Positions 33,563 to 43,768 of a DNA stretch of 64,000 bases are shown here, piece after piece (within the stretch, counting starts at the first letter, position 1; each line of letters begins with the position of its first letter). Under the pieces are notes generated by a model, which made no database searches, was not told the DNA's origin, and was given only the letters and a program-made list of their open reading frames with translations. The stretch covers positions 1 to 64,000 of the forward strand of contig NZ_AUDS01000010.1 in the NCBI RefSeq assembly GCF_000425585.1, written 5' to 3'. Source of the stretch: Terrimonas ferruginea DSM 30193 (GTDB taxonomy: Bacteria > Bacteroidota > Bacteroidia > Chitinophagales > Chitinophagaceae). The position numbers were made by a program, and so were the translations under genes.

Positions 33563-35086
33563 ATGAAAAAGATAACAATAAAAAGCAGTGTGGGGCTGGT
33601 GCTGCTCTCGCTGTTGCTCGCCGGCATACTGCCTTCGTGCCGCAAAGATTTCCTCGACCGGAATCCGCAGGGTCAATATGATTCCGGTACCTATCCTTAT
33701 CCTTCCGGCTCCGGTCCTTTTGACCAGTACATATTCGGAGCTTACGCTGCGTTGCGTAAAGGGGGTGTTGCCGCCTTCGCGTTTGTGGGCGAGACCAGCA
33801 TCCGCAGTGACGACGCCGACAAAGGCAGTACCTCTGCGGACGGGCCTACACAGATAGAGATGGATAATTTTCCCGTAACACCGACCAACGGCCTGGTGAA
33901 TGAATCATGGAAAGATTATTATGACGCTGTCGCCCGTTGCAACGATGTGTTGAAGCAGGTATCGGAAGATACACGTCCTTCTTCTGCACCATTTAAAGAG
34001 CAGGCACGTGCCGAAGCCCGCTTTATCCGTGGCTATTGCTACTTCATGATGGTGCGCTTGTGGGGTGGTGTACCAAAGATCGATACGGTCTATGCAACGC
34101 CTCCGAACCTGGCACGTGCTACTCCGGCAGAGATTTATACACTCATTGAAAGCGATCTGCAATTCGCTGCGGCCAACCTGCCACAACGCTGGGATAATAA
34201 ATTCATCGGTCGTGTAACAAGCGGAGCCGCCTGGGGATTGCTGGCGAAAGTGTATCTCACACAACAGAAGTGGGGTCCTGCCATGGGCGCTGCACAAACA
34301 GTGATCACTTCCGGCGTTTATAACCTCAATACACCTTACCGCGATATCTTCAGTGAAATAGGGGAGAACTCTTCTGAATCATTGTTCGAGATCCAGGCTT
34401 ATGCCGACGCCTCCAACCCCGATGGTACAGCTTTTGGTGTACAATATACCAATGTGCAGGGTGTTCGTGGTACCGGACAGTGGGATCTTGGCTGGGGCTT
34501 CAACGTTCCTTCCACTTACCTGGAAGCAGCTTTCGAAGCCGGTGATCCCCGCAAAGAGCGGACTATTCTCTATGCCGGCGAGACCACTTATTATAATGAA
34601 ACATTGCCTGCCGCACTTCCTAACCCGCGCTACAACGAAAAGGTATATACCAATCCTGCTGTACGCGGTACGGTTAACAACCGTTTCGGCTGGTGGATGA
34701 ACGTGCGGATGCTGCGTTATGCAGACGTCTTGCTCATGTATGCAGAAGCGGCCAACGAACTCGGCGGCGCTGCCAACACAACAGAAGCGTTGGCTAAACT
34801 CGAAATGGTGCGAGCAAGGGCACGCGCCGGCAACAATGCCATCCTGCCTCCCGTTACCACCACCGTTCAGGCTACATTGCGTACAGCAATCCGCCAGGAA
34901 CGCCGTGTGGAACTGGCCATGGAGCATGACCGTTTCTTCGATCTCGTACGCTGGGGCATTGCCGCAAGCACTTTGCAGTCTTCCGGTCGTCCCAACTTTA
35001 ACGCTGCCCGCGATCAGGTACTGCCTATCCCGCAGGAACAGATCGATATTTCAGGTGGCAGACTTATTCAAAACCCGAATTATTAA
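33563..35086 (+). CDS. SusD/RagB-type glycan-binding lipoprotein
   Basis: A 507-residue surface lipoprotein that lids the SusC channel. The signal peptide ends in a lipobox with the acylated Cys in LPSCRKDFLDRNPQG. TPR-like helices follow (WKDYYDAVARCNDVLKQV, EARFIRGYCYFMMVRLWGGV), with the usual C-terminal RADVLLMYAEAANELG-like block (here YADVLLMYAEAANELGG), a RQERRVELAMEHDRFFDLVRWG motif and a VLPIPQEQI end. It starts 20 bases after susC. Confidence 0.96.
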   Translation: MKKITIKSSVGLVLLSLLLAGILPSCRKDFLDRNPQGQYDSGTYPYPSGSGPFDQYIFGAYAALRKGGVAAFAFVGETSIRSDDADKGSTSADGPTQIEMDNFPVTPTNGLVNESWKDYYDAVARCNDVLKQVSEDTRPSSAPFKEQARAEARFIRGYCYFMMVRLWGGVPKIDTVYATPPNLARATPAEIYTLIESDLQFAAANLPQRWDNKFIGRVTSGAAWGLLAKVYLTQQKWGPAMGAAQTVITSGVYNLNTPYRDIFSEIGENSSESLFEIQAYADASNPDGTAFGVQYTNVQGVRGTGQWDLGWGFNVPSTYLEAAFEAGDPRKERTILYAGETTYYNETLPAALPNPRYNEKVYTNPAVRGTVNNRFGWWMNVRMLRYADVLLMYAEAANELGGAANTTEALAKLEMVRARARAGNNAILPPVTTTVQATLRTAIRQERRVELAMEHDRFFDLVRWGIAASTLQSSGRPNFNAARDQVLPIPQEQIDISGGRLIQNPNY

Positions 35087-35098
35087 AAAAGCATAATC

Positions 35099-35998
35099 AT
35101 GAAAAAGATAACTAGAACCTGGCCTGCGTGGGTGATGGCATTTCTGGGATGCGTGCTGGTAGCCACATCCTGTAAGAAAACCAATCAGAATGATCTGCCT
35201 GGTACATCTCCTAATGACTTCGGCGACAAGATCGACGGATACGATAGTTCCGAACAGATCTATACCAGCAACCTTGTTGCTTACTGGAGCTTCGACGATA
35301 CCAAGGCAGAAAAGAAATCCGGTATCGCGCCCACGTCTTCAGTAAACGACTCTTATGTGACGGGTGGCGTACGCGGTAAAGCTCTCAATCTCGCCAACGG
35401 TTACCTCTACTACGGAACACAGATTCCCGCTTTCAATGCCGACCTCAAAAGCTGGACCGTCAGCGAATGGGTGCAGGTGTTGAACAACGGATCTACGCCT
35501 ACCATGGTATTCCAGGTAACACGTCCCGGCAAACTGTTCGGCAATATCAACTCCATGATCGAAACGGGACAAAACCCCGCTACGGAGCTGAACAAAATGG
35601 TGATCAAAGCCATCTTTGCCGATCTCAACAACGGTACACAGGACAACCTGAATGCTCCATGGCTGGCTGGTTTCAAATCACCGAAGACAGGTCCCAACAA
35701 GTGGATACACATCGTAACCACTTATGACTATACGGCAAACAACCTGCAGATCTGGGCCGACGGTGAAATGATCGGTACGACCGATTACCAGAACCGTGGT
35801 ACCAATTATTTCAAAAGCTGGCAGCCAAACGCCCTGATCATCGGCGGATGGTACAACAACATTCCCGGTATGGCAGCAACTGCCGATACCTGGACCGTTC
35901 CTATGAATGGTAAAGTAGACGAGATCCGCGTTTACAATACCATACTGGGCGCAGCACACATCAAAGCACTCTATAAACTGGGTGTAGCCGGTAAATAA
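35099..35998 (+). CDS. LamG-type (concanavalin-like) surface lipoprotein, probable glycan-binding protein
   Basis: A 299-residue lipoprotein (acylated Cys in VATSCKKTNQ). A LamG-like jelly roll follows (about 55-295): LVAYWSFDDTKAEKKSG, VRGKALNLANGYLYYG, WTVSEWVQVLNNGSTPTMVF, WIHIVTTYDYTANNLQIWAD and GKVDEIRVYNTILGAAHIKAL. Its place directly after susD is the usual one for a surface glycan-binding protein, so carbohydrate binding is likely; there is no sign of catalysis. A terminator follows, closing the susCD transcript at least in part. Confidence 0.85.
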   Translation: MKKITRTWPAWVMAFLGCVLVATSCKKTNQNDLPGTSPNDFGDKIDGYDSSEQIYTSNLVAYWSFDDTKAEKKSGIAPTSSVNDSYVTGGVRGKALNLANGYLYYGTQIPAFNADLKSWTVSEWVQVLNNGSTPTMVFQVTRPGKLFGNINSMIETGQNPATELNKMVIKAIFADLNNGTQDNLNAPWLAGFKSPKTGPNKWIHIVTTYDYTANNLQIWADGEMIGTTDYQNRGTNYFKSWQPNALIIGGWYNNIPGMAATADTWTVPMNGKVDEIRVYNTILGAAHIKALYKLGVAGK

Positions 35999-36012
35999 TT
36001 CCCAAGAATAGT

Positions 36013-36055
36013 TGGAAGAAGCCTGGACGAGCTTCCGGGCTTCTTCCATTTTTTT
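36013..36055 (+). terminator. Intrinsic terminator after the SusCD-surface protein unit
   Basis: Stem tggaagaagcc / ggcttcttcca (36013-36023 with 36038-36048), then attttttt. It may reduce readthrough into the glycosidase genes. Confidence 0.8.
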
Positions 36056-36066
36056 AAAAGGTACTC

Positions 36067-37737
36067 ATGAACTTATTTTCCCGCACTTCTCAATGGTTCG
36101 TTTGTCTCGCAGTATTACTGCTGATGAATACCAATTGCAAAAAATCCGATGGTGGTAGTGAACCACAAAGTCTCACTCTTTCGTTTACGGTGAATGGCTC
36201 TTATAATGGCACGTTGTCTTATAACGGGCTCAACAACAATCCAACGATCCGGTTTACTTTTTCTTCACCGATCGACCAGGCGACTATTCCGGCAGGTATC
36301 ACGTTGAAACAGGGAGGATCTTCCGTCAACTATACCCAGCAACTGGAAAACAACAACACAATACTGCAAATAAAACCGGCCGCTCCGCTGAGTGGCTTTT
36401 CATCATATAACCTTACCGTTACCGAACAATTGCGCAGCCGCAACGGCGGACGCCTGTTGAATCCGGTGACCATCAATCTCAGCACCGGCATCGATTCTTC
36501 CCGCAAGTTTCCACAGATCAGTGATGAGGAGTTAATGACCAAAGTGCAGCAGCAAACATTCAGATATTTCTGGGACTTCGCACATCCCACCAGCTTTCTC
36601 GCGCGCGAACGGAGCAACGGCAACAACAATGTTGTTACGTCAGGAGGTTCAGGTTTTGGTGTGATGGCGATCGTAACGGGCGTGGAAAGAGGATTTGTTA
36701 CACGCACCGCCGCTGTAACACGGCTCCGCACCATGGTCGGTTTTCTGAAGAATACGGCCGTTAAAGTGAAAGGCGCTTTTTCACATTGGATCGATGGCAC
36801 CACCGGCGCAATCGTTCCTTTCAGTGCAAATGATAATGGTGCCGACCTGGTGGAGACTTCCTTACTTATGCAGGGACTGCTTACCGCCAGGCAATATTTC
36901 AACGGAGCAGGCGCCGAAGAAACAGCGCTCCGCGCCGATATCAACGCCATCTGGAATGGCATCGACTGGGACTGGTTCAGAAGAGGAGGGCAAAATACCC
37001 TGTATTGGCATTACAGCGATAACCTGGGCTGGGCCATGAACCTCCCGATCCGCGGATGGAACGAATGCCTGATTACTTACGTGCTGGCCGCCTCTGCGCC
37101 CACCAATCCGATTCCCAAAATTGTATATGACAATGGATGGGCCGCTAACGGTGCTATCCGCAATGGCAACAATTATTATGGTTATAACCTGCCGCTCGGT
37201 CCTGACCGCGGCGGACCGCTTTTCCTTTCCCATTATTCCTTCCTGGGCATCAACCCGAATGGTTTGGTGGATGCATACGCCAATTATAATACGCAGGTAA
37301 GGAATCATGCACTCATCAATTATGAATATTGCAAACAGAATCCGCGTAACTACTATGGTTACAGCGATTCGGTTTGGGGACTGACAGCAAGCGATATTCC
37401 AAACGGCTATACGGCCAGCTCTCCAACGAATGATGTTGGCGTAATTGCACCTACGGCAGCATTGTCTTCTTTTCCTTATACACCACAGCAGTCATTGGCC
37501 GCGCTCCGGTTTTTCTATTATGTGCTCGGTGACCGGCTCTGGAAAGAGTACGGGTTTATCGATGCGTTTTCATTAAAAGATCAGTGGTTTGCCGGTTCAC
37601 ATCTTGCCATCGACCAGGGACCGATCATCATCATGATCGAGAACTATCGTACAGGCCTGCTTTGGAATTTATTTACGAGTTGTCCGGAAATAAAAACGGG
37701 TATGCGTAATCTTGGATTTACTGCACCCTATCTCTGA
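36067..37737 (+). CDS. GH144-type endo-beta-1,2-glucanase homologue, copy 1 (with N-terminal Ig-like domain)
   Basis: A 556-residue exported protein; a Cys in MNTNCKKSDGG near residue 24 suggests a lipoprotein. About 38-145 is an Ig-like domain (PTIRFTFSSPIDQATIPAGI). The alpha/alpha-barrel catalytic part (about 155-555) has QQTFRYFWDFAHPTSFLARE, DNGADLVETSLLMQGLLTA, LYWHYSDNLGWAMNLPIRGW, NECLITYVLAAS and [20 protein letters not shown]. These match proteins labelled glucoamylase-family in Bacteroidota; the characterised ones are GH144 endo-beta-1,2-glucanases (one from Chitinophaga). Three homologues follow one another here. Confidence 0.87.
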   Translation: MNLFSRTSQWFVCLAVLLLMNTNCKKSDGGSEPQSLTLSFTVNGSYNGTLSYNGLNNNPTIRFTFSSPIDQATIPAGITLKQGGSSVNYTQQLENNNTILQIKPAAPLSGFSSYNLTVTEQLRSRNGGRLLNPVTINLSTGIDSSRKFPQISDEELMTKVQQQTFRYFWDFAHPTSFLARERSNGNNNVVTSGGSGFGVMAIVTGVERGFVTRTAAVTRLRTMVGFLKNTAVKVKGAFSHWIDGTTGAIVPFSANDNGADLVETSLLMQGLLTARQYFNGAGAEETALRADINAIWNGIDWDWFRRGGQNTLYWHYSDNLGWAMNLPIRGWNECLITYVLAASAPTNPIPKIVYDNGWAANGAIRNGNNYYGYNLPLGPDRGGPLFLSHYSFLGINPNGLVDAYANYNTQVRNHALINYEYCKQNPRNYYGYSDSVWGLTASDIPNGYTASSPTNDVGVIAPTAALSSFPYTPQQSLAALRFFYYVLGDRLWKEYGFIDAFSLKDQWFAGSHLAIDQGPIIIMIENYRTGLLWNLFTSCPEIKTGMRNLGFTAPYL

Positions 37738-39107
37738 TGAAATGTAGTGTTATGAAAAGATTGAATTTTTTTACCGGATGCGTTGCTATGTTGTTGCTTG
37801 CCGGTTGTGCCAACCGCCCGGTCGGCAGCAGTAATGCAGTGGCGGCATCGGATACGGCATTGTTCCGGCAGGTACAGCAACAGACATTTCAGTATTTCTG
37901 GGACGGTGCCGAACCAACAAGCGGATTGGCAAGAGAACGTATTCATATCGATAGCATTTATCCGCAAAAAGACCAATCCGTAATTACCAGCGGTGGTGGC
38001 GGTTTTGGCGTGATGGCCATTCTTGTGGGAATAGAAAGAGGATTCATCACAAGAGAACAGGGGTTGAAACGCATGGAAACAATTGTGAGCTTTCTCGAAA
38101 GAGCCGATCGCTTTCACGGAGCATGGCCCCACTGGTGGCACGGCAATACCGGAAAGGTAAAACCTTTCGGTCGTCGTGATAACGGTGGCGACCTGGTAGA
38201 AACTTCTTTCATGTTGCAGGGATTGCTCTGCGTTCGCCAATACTATCGCGATGGCAGTGATGCGGAAAAAAAGATTGCCGCACGTATCGACAAACTGTGG
38301 CGCGAAGTGGAATTTGATTGGTACCGCAACGGGCAGGAAGTATTGTACTGGCATTGGAGCCCGGAATATGGATGGCAGATGAATTTCCCCGTGAAAGGCT
38401 ACAACGAGTGCCTGATCATGTATATCCTGGCGGCTTCTTCACCCACGCATGGTGTGCCGGCTTCCGTTTATCACCAGGGCTGGGCGCAAAACGGTGCCAT
38501 CCGCAAACCCTGGAGCTACGGCGGATATGACATGGAACTTCTCTACCAGGGTGATGTACCGAACGGCGGCCCGCTGTTCTGGGCACATTATTCTTATCTC
38601 GGATTGGACCCGCGCGGATTGAAAGACCGCTACGCCAATTACGAAACCGAGACACGCAACCAGGCGTTGATCAATTATCAATGGTGCGTAAATAATCCGA
38701 AGCAGTACCAAGGTTACGCTTCCAACAATTGGGGATTGACTGCCAGTTATTCCGTAAGAGGTTATCATGCGCATGCCCCCGACAGCACCAATGATCTCGG
38801 TGTGATCAGTCCTACCGCAGCACTCGCCTCTTTTCCTTATACACCCGCACAATCAATGGCGGCGATGAAATATTGGTACAATGAACGGCGCAGCCAACTC
38901 TGGGGACCTTATGGTTTCTATGATGCGTTCAGTGATACGTATAAATGGTATCCGCAACATTACCTGGCCATCGACCAGGGACCGGTAGTAGTGATGATGG
39001 AGAACTATCGCTCCGGACTACTCTGGCGTTTGTTCATGAGTTGCCCGGAAATAAAGGAAGGATTGCGCAAGCTCGACTTCCAGAGCCCATGGTTATCACA
39101 AAAATGA
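37737..39107 (+). CDS. GH144-type endo-beta-1,2-glucanase homologue, copy 2 (minimal form)
   Basis: A 456-residue lipoprotein ([10 protein letters not shown] lipobox) that is nearly all catalytic domain: [71 protein letters not shown] and [20 protein letters not shown]. Its ATG shares one base with the stop of copy 1 (TGATG), so translation is probably coupled; a second ATG at 37752 would also give a good signal peptide. It keeps all the acidic positions present in copy 1. Confidence 0.88.
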   Translation: MKCSVMKRLNFFTGCVAMLLLAGCANRPVGSSNAVAASDTALFRQVQQQTFQYFWDGAEPTSGLARERIHIDSIYPQKDQSVITSGGGGFGVMAILVGIERGFITREQGLKRMETIVSFLERADRFHGAWPHWWHGNTGKVKPFGRRDNGGDLVETSFMLQGLLCVRQYYRDGSDAEKKIAARIDKLWREVEFDWYRNGQEVLYWHWSPEYGWQMNFPVKGYNECLIMYILAASSPTHGVPASVYHQGWAQNGAIRKPWSYGGYDMELLYQGDVPNGGPLFWAHYSYLGLDPRGLKDRYANYETETRNQALINYQWCVNNPKQYQGYASNNWGLTASYSVRGYHAHAPDSTNDLGVISPTAALASFPYTPAQSMAAMKYWYNERRSQLWGPYGFYDAFSDTYKWYPQHYLAIDQGPVVVMMENYRSGLLWRLFMSCPEIKEGLRKLDFQSPWLSQK

Positions 39108-41260
39108 CGATGCATATGAAAAGAATCAGTCTGTTTGCCCTTGCCCTGCTGACAGCGACGATTGCGCGTAGTGCGGAACCTCCGCAGGACTACACCGTAT
39201 TCGTCAATAGCCGCATGAACGGTTCGTATTTTTTCAGCCATGCCATTGCTTCCGGTGCTTCTTCCGTTGAACATACCGACGGCAGACTTCCCGTGAGCGA
39301 AACTATTTTTAATACACCCGGCAACGCATTGCGTATGACGTATACCAATGGCACCAATGGAAGCTGGGATGCCGCGGTTATCCGACCGCGCCTGCGTGGC
39401 ATCGATCAATTCAACAAAGCAAATTATTTTTCCTGCTGGTTGTACAGCCCTGTTGCCATTACAACAGGGTTGCCCAGTGTAAGATTGATGTATCGCGACA
39501 GCACTTTTTCTCCGAAAGGTTCATTGTTGCCGGTAGCAGCAGGTAAATGGCAACGGTTTGTGCTGCCCGTGGGCGCACTTGGAGTAGAAGATCCTGCGCG
39601 CATCAGGGATGTGGTGGCTGTTGTATTCTCGCAGCAAGGTAAGGATGGAAAAAAACATACGTTGTATGTGGATGATATTCTCTTCTGCTCATCCATGAGC
39701 AATCTTCCACTGACGCTTAAGCCGGTGTTGCGTTCGGCAACAGGCTACGACCGGCATATAGATATCACCTGGGATAAACCCGCCGATCCCAATATCCGAT
39801 ACGTGAAAATATATCGCTCGGAAGATGGCCGTCAGTATACCCCTGTTGGCATACAGCAACCTGCTGTAAACCGCTATGCAGACTATGTAGGAAAAAACAA
39901 CAATAAAATCTCTTACCAGGTTTCTTTCCTTGACAAGCAATACCGCGAATTAAAATCTGTAAGCACCGTGACCGCAAAGACACGCCGCATGAGCGACGAA
40001 GAATTGCTGACGATGGTGCAGGAAGCAGCCTTCCGCTATTATTGGGAAGGCGCTGAGGCCAACAGCGGACTGGCACGCGAGAATATTCCCGGCCGCGAAA
40101 ACATGGTGGCCATGGGCGCCGCAGGGTTTGGTATGATGGCATTGGTAGCCGGCACCGAACGCGGATTCGTTACACGTCAGCAGGCGGTTGAACGGTTTAC
40201 GCGCATCACGCAATTCCTCGAACGTTCAGAAAAATTTCATGGTGCTTTCGCACATTTCATGGATGGACCAACTGCTAAAGTGGAACCATTCTTCGGACAA
40301 AGAGATAACGGAGGCGACCTCGTGGAGACTGCTTTCCTGGTGCAGGGATTGCTGACCGCAAAGGCTTATTTCAATAAAGAAAATGCAGCGGAAGAGGCGA
40401 TCCGTAATTCCATCACGCGTCTGTGGCAGGGTATCGAATGGAAGTGGTACAGGCGTTATGCAGAAAGTCCCTACCTGTACTGGCATTGGTCGCCGGACAA
40501 AGAATGGATCATCGATCACCGCCTGATCGGCTGGAACGAAACGATGGTTACCTATCTGTTAGCGATCGCATCGCCAACGCATGCTATTCCTGCCTCGATG
40601 TATTATAGCGGCTGGGCCAGCCAGGATACCATTGCACAGCAATACCGTGCAGCCTGGGGCGAAACAAAAGACGGCTCGATGTACACGAACGGCAAGACCT
40701 ACCAGGGCATCAAACTCGATGTAGGGGTGTCGAGCGGCGGACCTTTGTTTTTTACACACTACTCTTACATGGGTTACGATCCGCACCAGATCACAGACCG
40801 TTATGTAAATTATTTTACCAATAACCAAAACATCGCGCGCATCAATTATAAATATTGCGTAGCCAACCCCAACCGGTTCAAAGGTTACAGCGATAGTAGT
40901 TGGGGATTGACGGCAAGTGATGGCCCGCGCCGTTATTCGGCGGATGAACCTGCCCAACACCAGGATAATGGAAAGATCACGCCAACAGGCGCCATCAGTT
41001 CTTTTCCCTACACGCCTGACGAGTCGATGAAAGCGCTGAAGAAATTTTATTACGATTATGGTCATTTTCTCTGGGGCGAATACGGCTTCCGGGATGCCTT
41101 CAACCTTTCGCAAAACTGGTGTTCTGATATTTTCATGGGGCTGAACCAGGCGCCGATGGTAGTGATGATCGAAAACTACAGAACAGGATTGATCTGGAAA
41201 TTATTCATGAGCAACCCGGATATACGTAACGGAATAAAGAAATTGGAATCTGAAAAATAG
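39104..41260 (+). CDS. GH144-type glucanase homologue, copy 3, with two N-terminal beta domains
   Basis: A 718-residue secreted protein (signal peptide ending TIARSAE). ATG 39104 overlaps the previous stop (ATGA), so I do not use the longer frame. About 20-200 looks like a carbohydrate-binding jelly roll ([41 protein letters not shown]). About 205-295 is FN3-like ([20 protein letters not shown]). The catalytic domain (about 305-715) has [20 protein letters not shown] and [19 protein letters not shown]. The C-terminal motif AIDQGP of copies 1 and 2 is GLNQAP here, so an aspartate is replaced by asparagine. Its specificity may differ. Confidence 0.85.
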   Translation: MTMHMKRISLFALALLTATIARSAEPPQDYTVFVNSRMNGSYFFSHAIASGASSVEHTDGRLPVSETIFNTPGNALRMTYTNGTNGSWDAAVIRPRLRGIDQFNKANYFSCWLYSPVAITTGLPSVRLMYRDSTFSPKGSLLPVAAGKWQRFVLPVGALGVEDPARIRDVVAVVFSQQGKDGKKHTLYVDDILFCSSMSNLPLTLKPVLRSATGYDRHIDITWDKPADPNIRYVKIYRSEDGRQYTPVGIQQPAVNRYADYVGKNNNKISYQVSFLDKQYRELKSVSTVTAKTRRMSDEELLTMVQEAAFRYYWEGAEANSGLARENIPGRENMVAMGAAGFGMMALVAGTERGFVTRQQAVERFTRITQFLERSEKFHGAFAHFMDGPTAKVEPFFGQRDNGGDLVETAFLVQGLLTAKAYFNKENAAEEAIRNSITRLWQGIEWKWYRRYAESPYLYWHWSPDKEWIIDHRLIGWNETMVTYLLAIASPTHAIPASMYYSGWASQDTIAQQYRAAWGETKDGSMYTNGKTYQGIKLDVGVSSGGPLFFTHYSYMGYDPHQITDRYVNYFTNNQNIARINYKYCVANPNRFKGYSDSSWGLTASDGPRRYSADEPAQHQDNGKITPTGAISSFPYTPDESMKALKKFYYDYGHFLWGEYGFRDAFNLSQNWCSDIFMGLNQAPMVVMIENYRTGLIWKLFMSNPDIRNGIKKLESEK

Positions 41261-41266
41261 GAAAAT

Positions 41267-43033
41267 ATGACCCTGAAGCGGACGATGATTTTTTGTGTGA
41301 TGCTCATGCTGTGCAACGTTTCTTTTGCGCAGCAAAAAACATATTGCAATCCCATCAATGTTGACTATGGCTATACGCCGATACCCAACTTCAGCGAATG
41401 GGGACGTCACCGCGCTACGGCGGATCCGGTGATCGTGAATTATAAAGGCGATTACTTTTTATTCAGCACCAACCAATGGGGTTATTGGTGGAGCAGCGAT
41501 ATGCAAAAATGGAATTTTGTTCCCCGTAGGTTCCTGCGTCCCTGGAATAAAGTATATGACGAATTATGCGCGCCGGCGGTTGGCATTATCGGCGATACCA
41601 TGATCGTGTTCGGCTCTACCTACAGCAGCAACTTCACGGTGTGGATGAGCACCAATCCAAAAAAAGATGAATGGAAACCACTTGTCGATTCTTTTGAGAT
41701 CGGCGGCTGGGACCCGGATTTTTTTACCGACGATGATGGACGTCTTTACATGTACAACGGTAGCAGCAACCGTTATCCGCTTTATGGCATCGAGTTGAAC
41801 CGCAAAACACTCCAGCCCATCGGCACAAGAAAAGAAATGTATTTCCTGGAACAATGGCGATACGGATGGCAACGCTTCGGTGAATACCTCGACAATACCT
41901 TCCTCGATCCATTCCTGGAAGGCGCGCACATGACCAAACACAACGGGAAATATTACCTGCAATACGGCGCACCGGGCACGGAATTCAGCGGCTATGCCGA
42001 TGGTGTGGTAGTTGGTCCGGGGCCATTAGGGCCGTTTGTACCACAATCAGATCCGTTCAGCTACAAACCCGGCGGCTTTGCAAGAGGGGCAGGACATGGC
42101 GCTACGTTCAAAGACAATTACCAGAATTATTGGCACGTATCTACGATTGTTTTGGGTGTGAAAAATAATTTTGAAAGACGCATCGGAATATGGCCGGCAG
42201 GTTTTGATGCAGACGGTGTGATGTACTGCAACACGCGCTTCGGTGATTATCCGCACTACCTTCCTTCCACTACTATTCCGCAGGCGCCCTATGATCCGGC
42301 GAAACATGCCTCGTTCACCGGATGGATGTTGCTCAATTACAAAAAACCGGTGACGGTTTCCTCCACATTGGGAAGTTATGTCGCCAATCACGCGGTGGAT
42401 GAGAATATCAAAACCTATTGGAGCGCAGCGACTGGTAACAAAGGCGAATGGATACAAACAGATCTTGGTGCATTATCGGAAGTGAGAGGCATACAAATCA
42501 ATTATGCCGATCAGGATGTAGACAGCAGTTTTCTCGGCAAATCGGCCGGTGTGTATCATCAATATCGTTTATGGCATTCAACTGATGGAAAAAAATGGCA
42601 ACTGCTGGTCGATAAAAGCCAGAACCAGACGGATGTACCGCATGAATATGTAGAATTAACAAAACCAGTACAAACCCGTTACATAAAACTGGAGAATATT
42701 CACATGCCTACCGGTAAATTTGCCATCAGCGGATTGCGGGTATTCGGATATGGCAAGGGTGCAAAACCGGAGCCGGTGAAACAACTCATTGTGCTCCGCA
42801 CGGAAAAAGATAAACGCAGCGCCTGGATCAAATGGAGTCCGTCCGGCAATGCGTACGCCTATAATATTTATACAGGCGTTTCTCCCGGCAAGCTGTACAA
42901 CTGCATCATGGTGCACGATGCAAACGAATACTATTACAAAGCCATGGATCGTGAGAAAACCTATTATTTCGCCATCGAAGCTATTAACGAAAACGGCGTA
43001 TCAGAACGGTCGCCCGTGATGAAAGCCGAATGA
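41267..43033 (+). CDS. GH43-like five-bladed propeller glycosidase with discoidin and FN3 domains
   Basis: A 588-residue secreted protein (signal peptide ending NVSFAQQ). About 25-340 is a GH43-like propeller: HRATADPVIVNYKGDYFLFS (candidate base Asp), EIGGWDPDFFTDDDGRLYMY (pKa-modulating Asp) and PFLEGAHMTKHNGKYYLQYG (candidate acid Glu). About 355-480 is an F5/8-type discoidin domain (SYVANHAVDENIKTYWSAAT, EWIQTDLGALSEVRGIQINY). About 490-585 is FN3-like (GNAYAYNIYTGVSPGK). GH43 enzymes act on arabinosides, xylosides or galactosides; a role in this beta-glucan locus suggests side-chain removal, but the substrate is open. Confidence 0.83.
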   Translation: MTLKRTMIFCVMLMLCNVSFAQQKTYCNPINVDYGYTPIPNFSEWGRHRATADPVIVNYKGDYFLFSTNQWGYWWSSDMQKWNFVPRRFLRPWNKVYDELCAPAVGIIGDTMIVFGSTYSSNFTVWMSTNPKKDEWKPLVDSFEIGGWDPDFFTDDDGRLYMYNGSSNRYPLYGIELNRKTLQPIGTRKEMYFLEQWRYGWQRFGEYLDNTFLDPFLEGAHMTKHNGKYYLQYGAPGTEFSGYADGVVVGPGPLGPFVPQSDPFSYKPGGFARGAGHGATFKDNYQNYWHVSTIVLGVKNNFERRIGIWPAGFDADGVMYCNTRFGDYPHYLPSTTIPQAPYDPAKHASFTGWMLLNYKKPVTVSSTLGSYVANHAVDENIKTYWSAATGNKGEWIQTDLGALSEVRGIQINYADQDVDSSFLGKSAGVYHQYRLWHSTDGKKWQLLVDKSQNQTDVPHEYVELTKPVQTRYIKLENIHMPTGKFAISGLRVFGYGKGAKPEPVKQLIVLRTEKDKRSAWIKWSPSGNAYAYNIYTGVSPGKLYNCIMVHDANEYYYKAMDREKTYYFAIEAINENGVSERSPVMKAE

Positions 43034-43047
43034 TTTAAAAACGGAGT

Positions 43048-43734
43048 ATGAAAAAATTTTTGCTGACAGGATTTCTATTGCTGTTATTGTTTGCCAATGC
43101 AGGCGCACAGCAGCGACCTTTTTATGGTGAAGTGCAGAACATCATCAAAGGTGACAGTGCGCTGAAGATGACCAGACAGCAACAAATCCTGCTGATCGGC
43201 AGTTCCTCGTTTACACGGTGGAAAGACGTAAACAGTTATTTTCCCGGGTATGAAATCAACAACAACGGTTTTGGCGGATCCTCCATTCCGGATGTGATCT
43301 ACTACCTGGATGATATTGTGCCGGTGAACAATACCCGGCAGGTCATTATCTATTGCGGAGAAAATGATCTCGCCGCATCAGATACCGTTACCGGCGAAAT
43401 AGTAGCCGAGCGGTTCAGGCAGCTTTATTACCTGCTGCGAAAAAAAATGAAAGACGTACAGATCGTGTACATCTCGATGAAACCCAGCCCCAGCCGTGTG
43501 CTGCTGCAATCGAAAATGATCGTTGGCAATACACTTATCCGCAATTTTCTCCGCAACCGCAAAAATGCCGTGTATGTTGATGTTTACCGGGAAATGGTAG
43601 ACGATGAAGGAAAAGTGTTTCCCGATCTTTTTGTAAATGATAATCTGCACATGAACGCAAAAGGCTACGAGATATGGAAACGGGTACTGCTGCCTGTGCT
43701 AAAAAAACCAGCGACCACAAACGCTACTCCCTGA
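43048..43734 (+). CDS. SGNH/GDSL hydrolase (probable carbohydrate esterase)
   Basis: A 228-residue secreted hydrolase (signal peptide ending NAGAQQ). Block I is LLIGSSSFTRWKDV with the catalytic Ser, block II has NNNGFGGSSIPDV, block III is IYCGENDLAAS with the Asn, and block V is FVNDNLHMNAKGYEIW with the Asp-His pair. All four SGNH residues are present. In a glycan locus this fold usually removes acetyl or other acyl groups. It sits 14 bases after the GH43-like gene. Confidence 0.88.
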   Translation: MKKFLLTGFLLLLLFANAGAQQRPFYGEVQNIIKGDSALKMTRQQQILLIGSSSFTRWKDVNSYFPGYEINNNGFGGSSIPDVIYYLDDIVPVNNTRQVIIYCGENDLAASDTVTGEIVAERFRQLYYLLRKKMKDVQIVYISMKPSPSRVLLQSKMIVGNTLIRNFLRNRKNAVYVDVYREMVDDEGKVFPDLFVNDNLHMNAKGYEIWKRVLLPVLKKPATTNATP

Positions 43735-43768
43735 TCACATTTTTGAAACTATCTAAAATACCTGACGA

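Noticed and set aside
38945-39103. Longer start for the third GH144 homologue
   Set aside because: It overlaps the previous gene by over 150 bases, and the signal peptide begins after ATG 39104, which overlaps the preceding stop.
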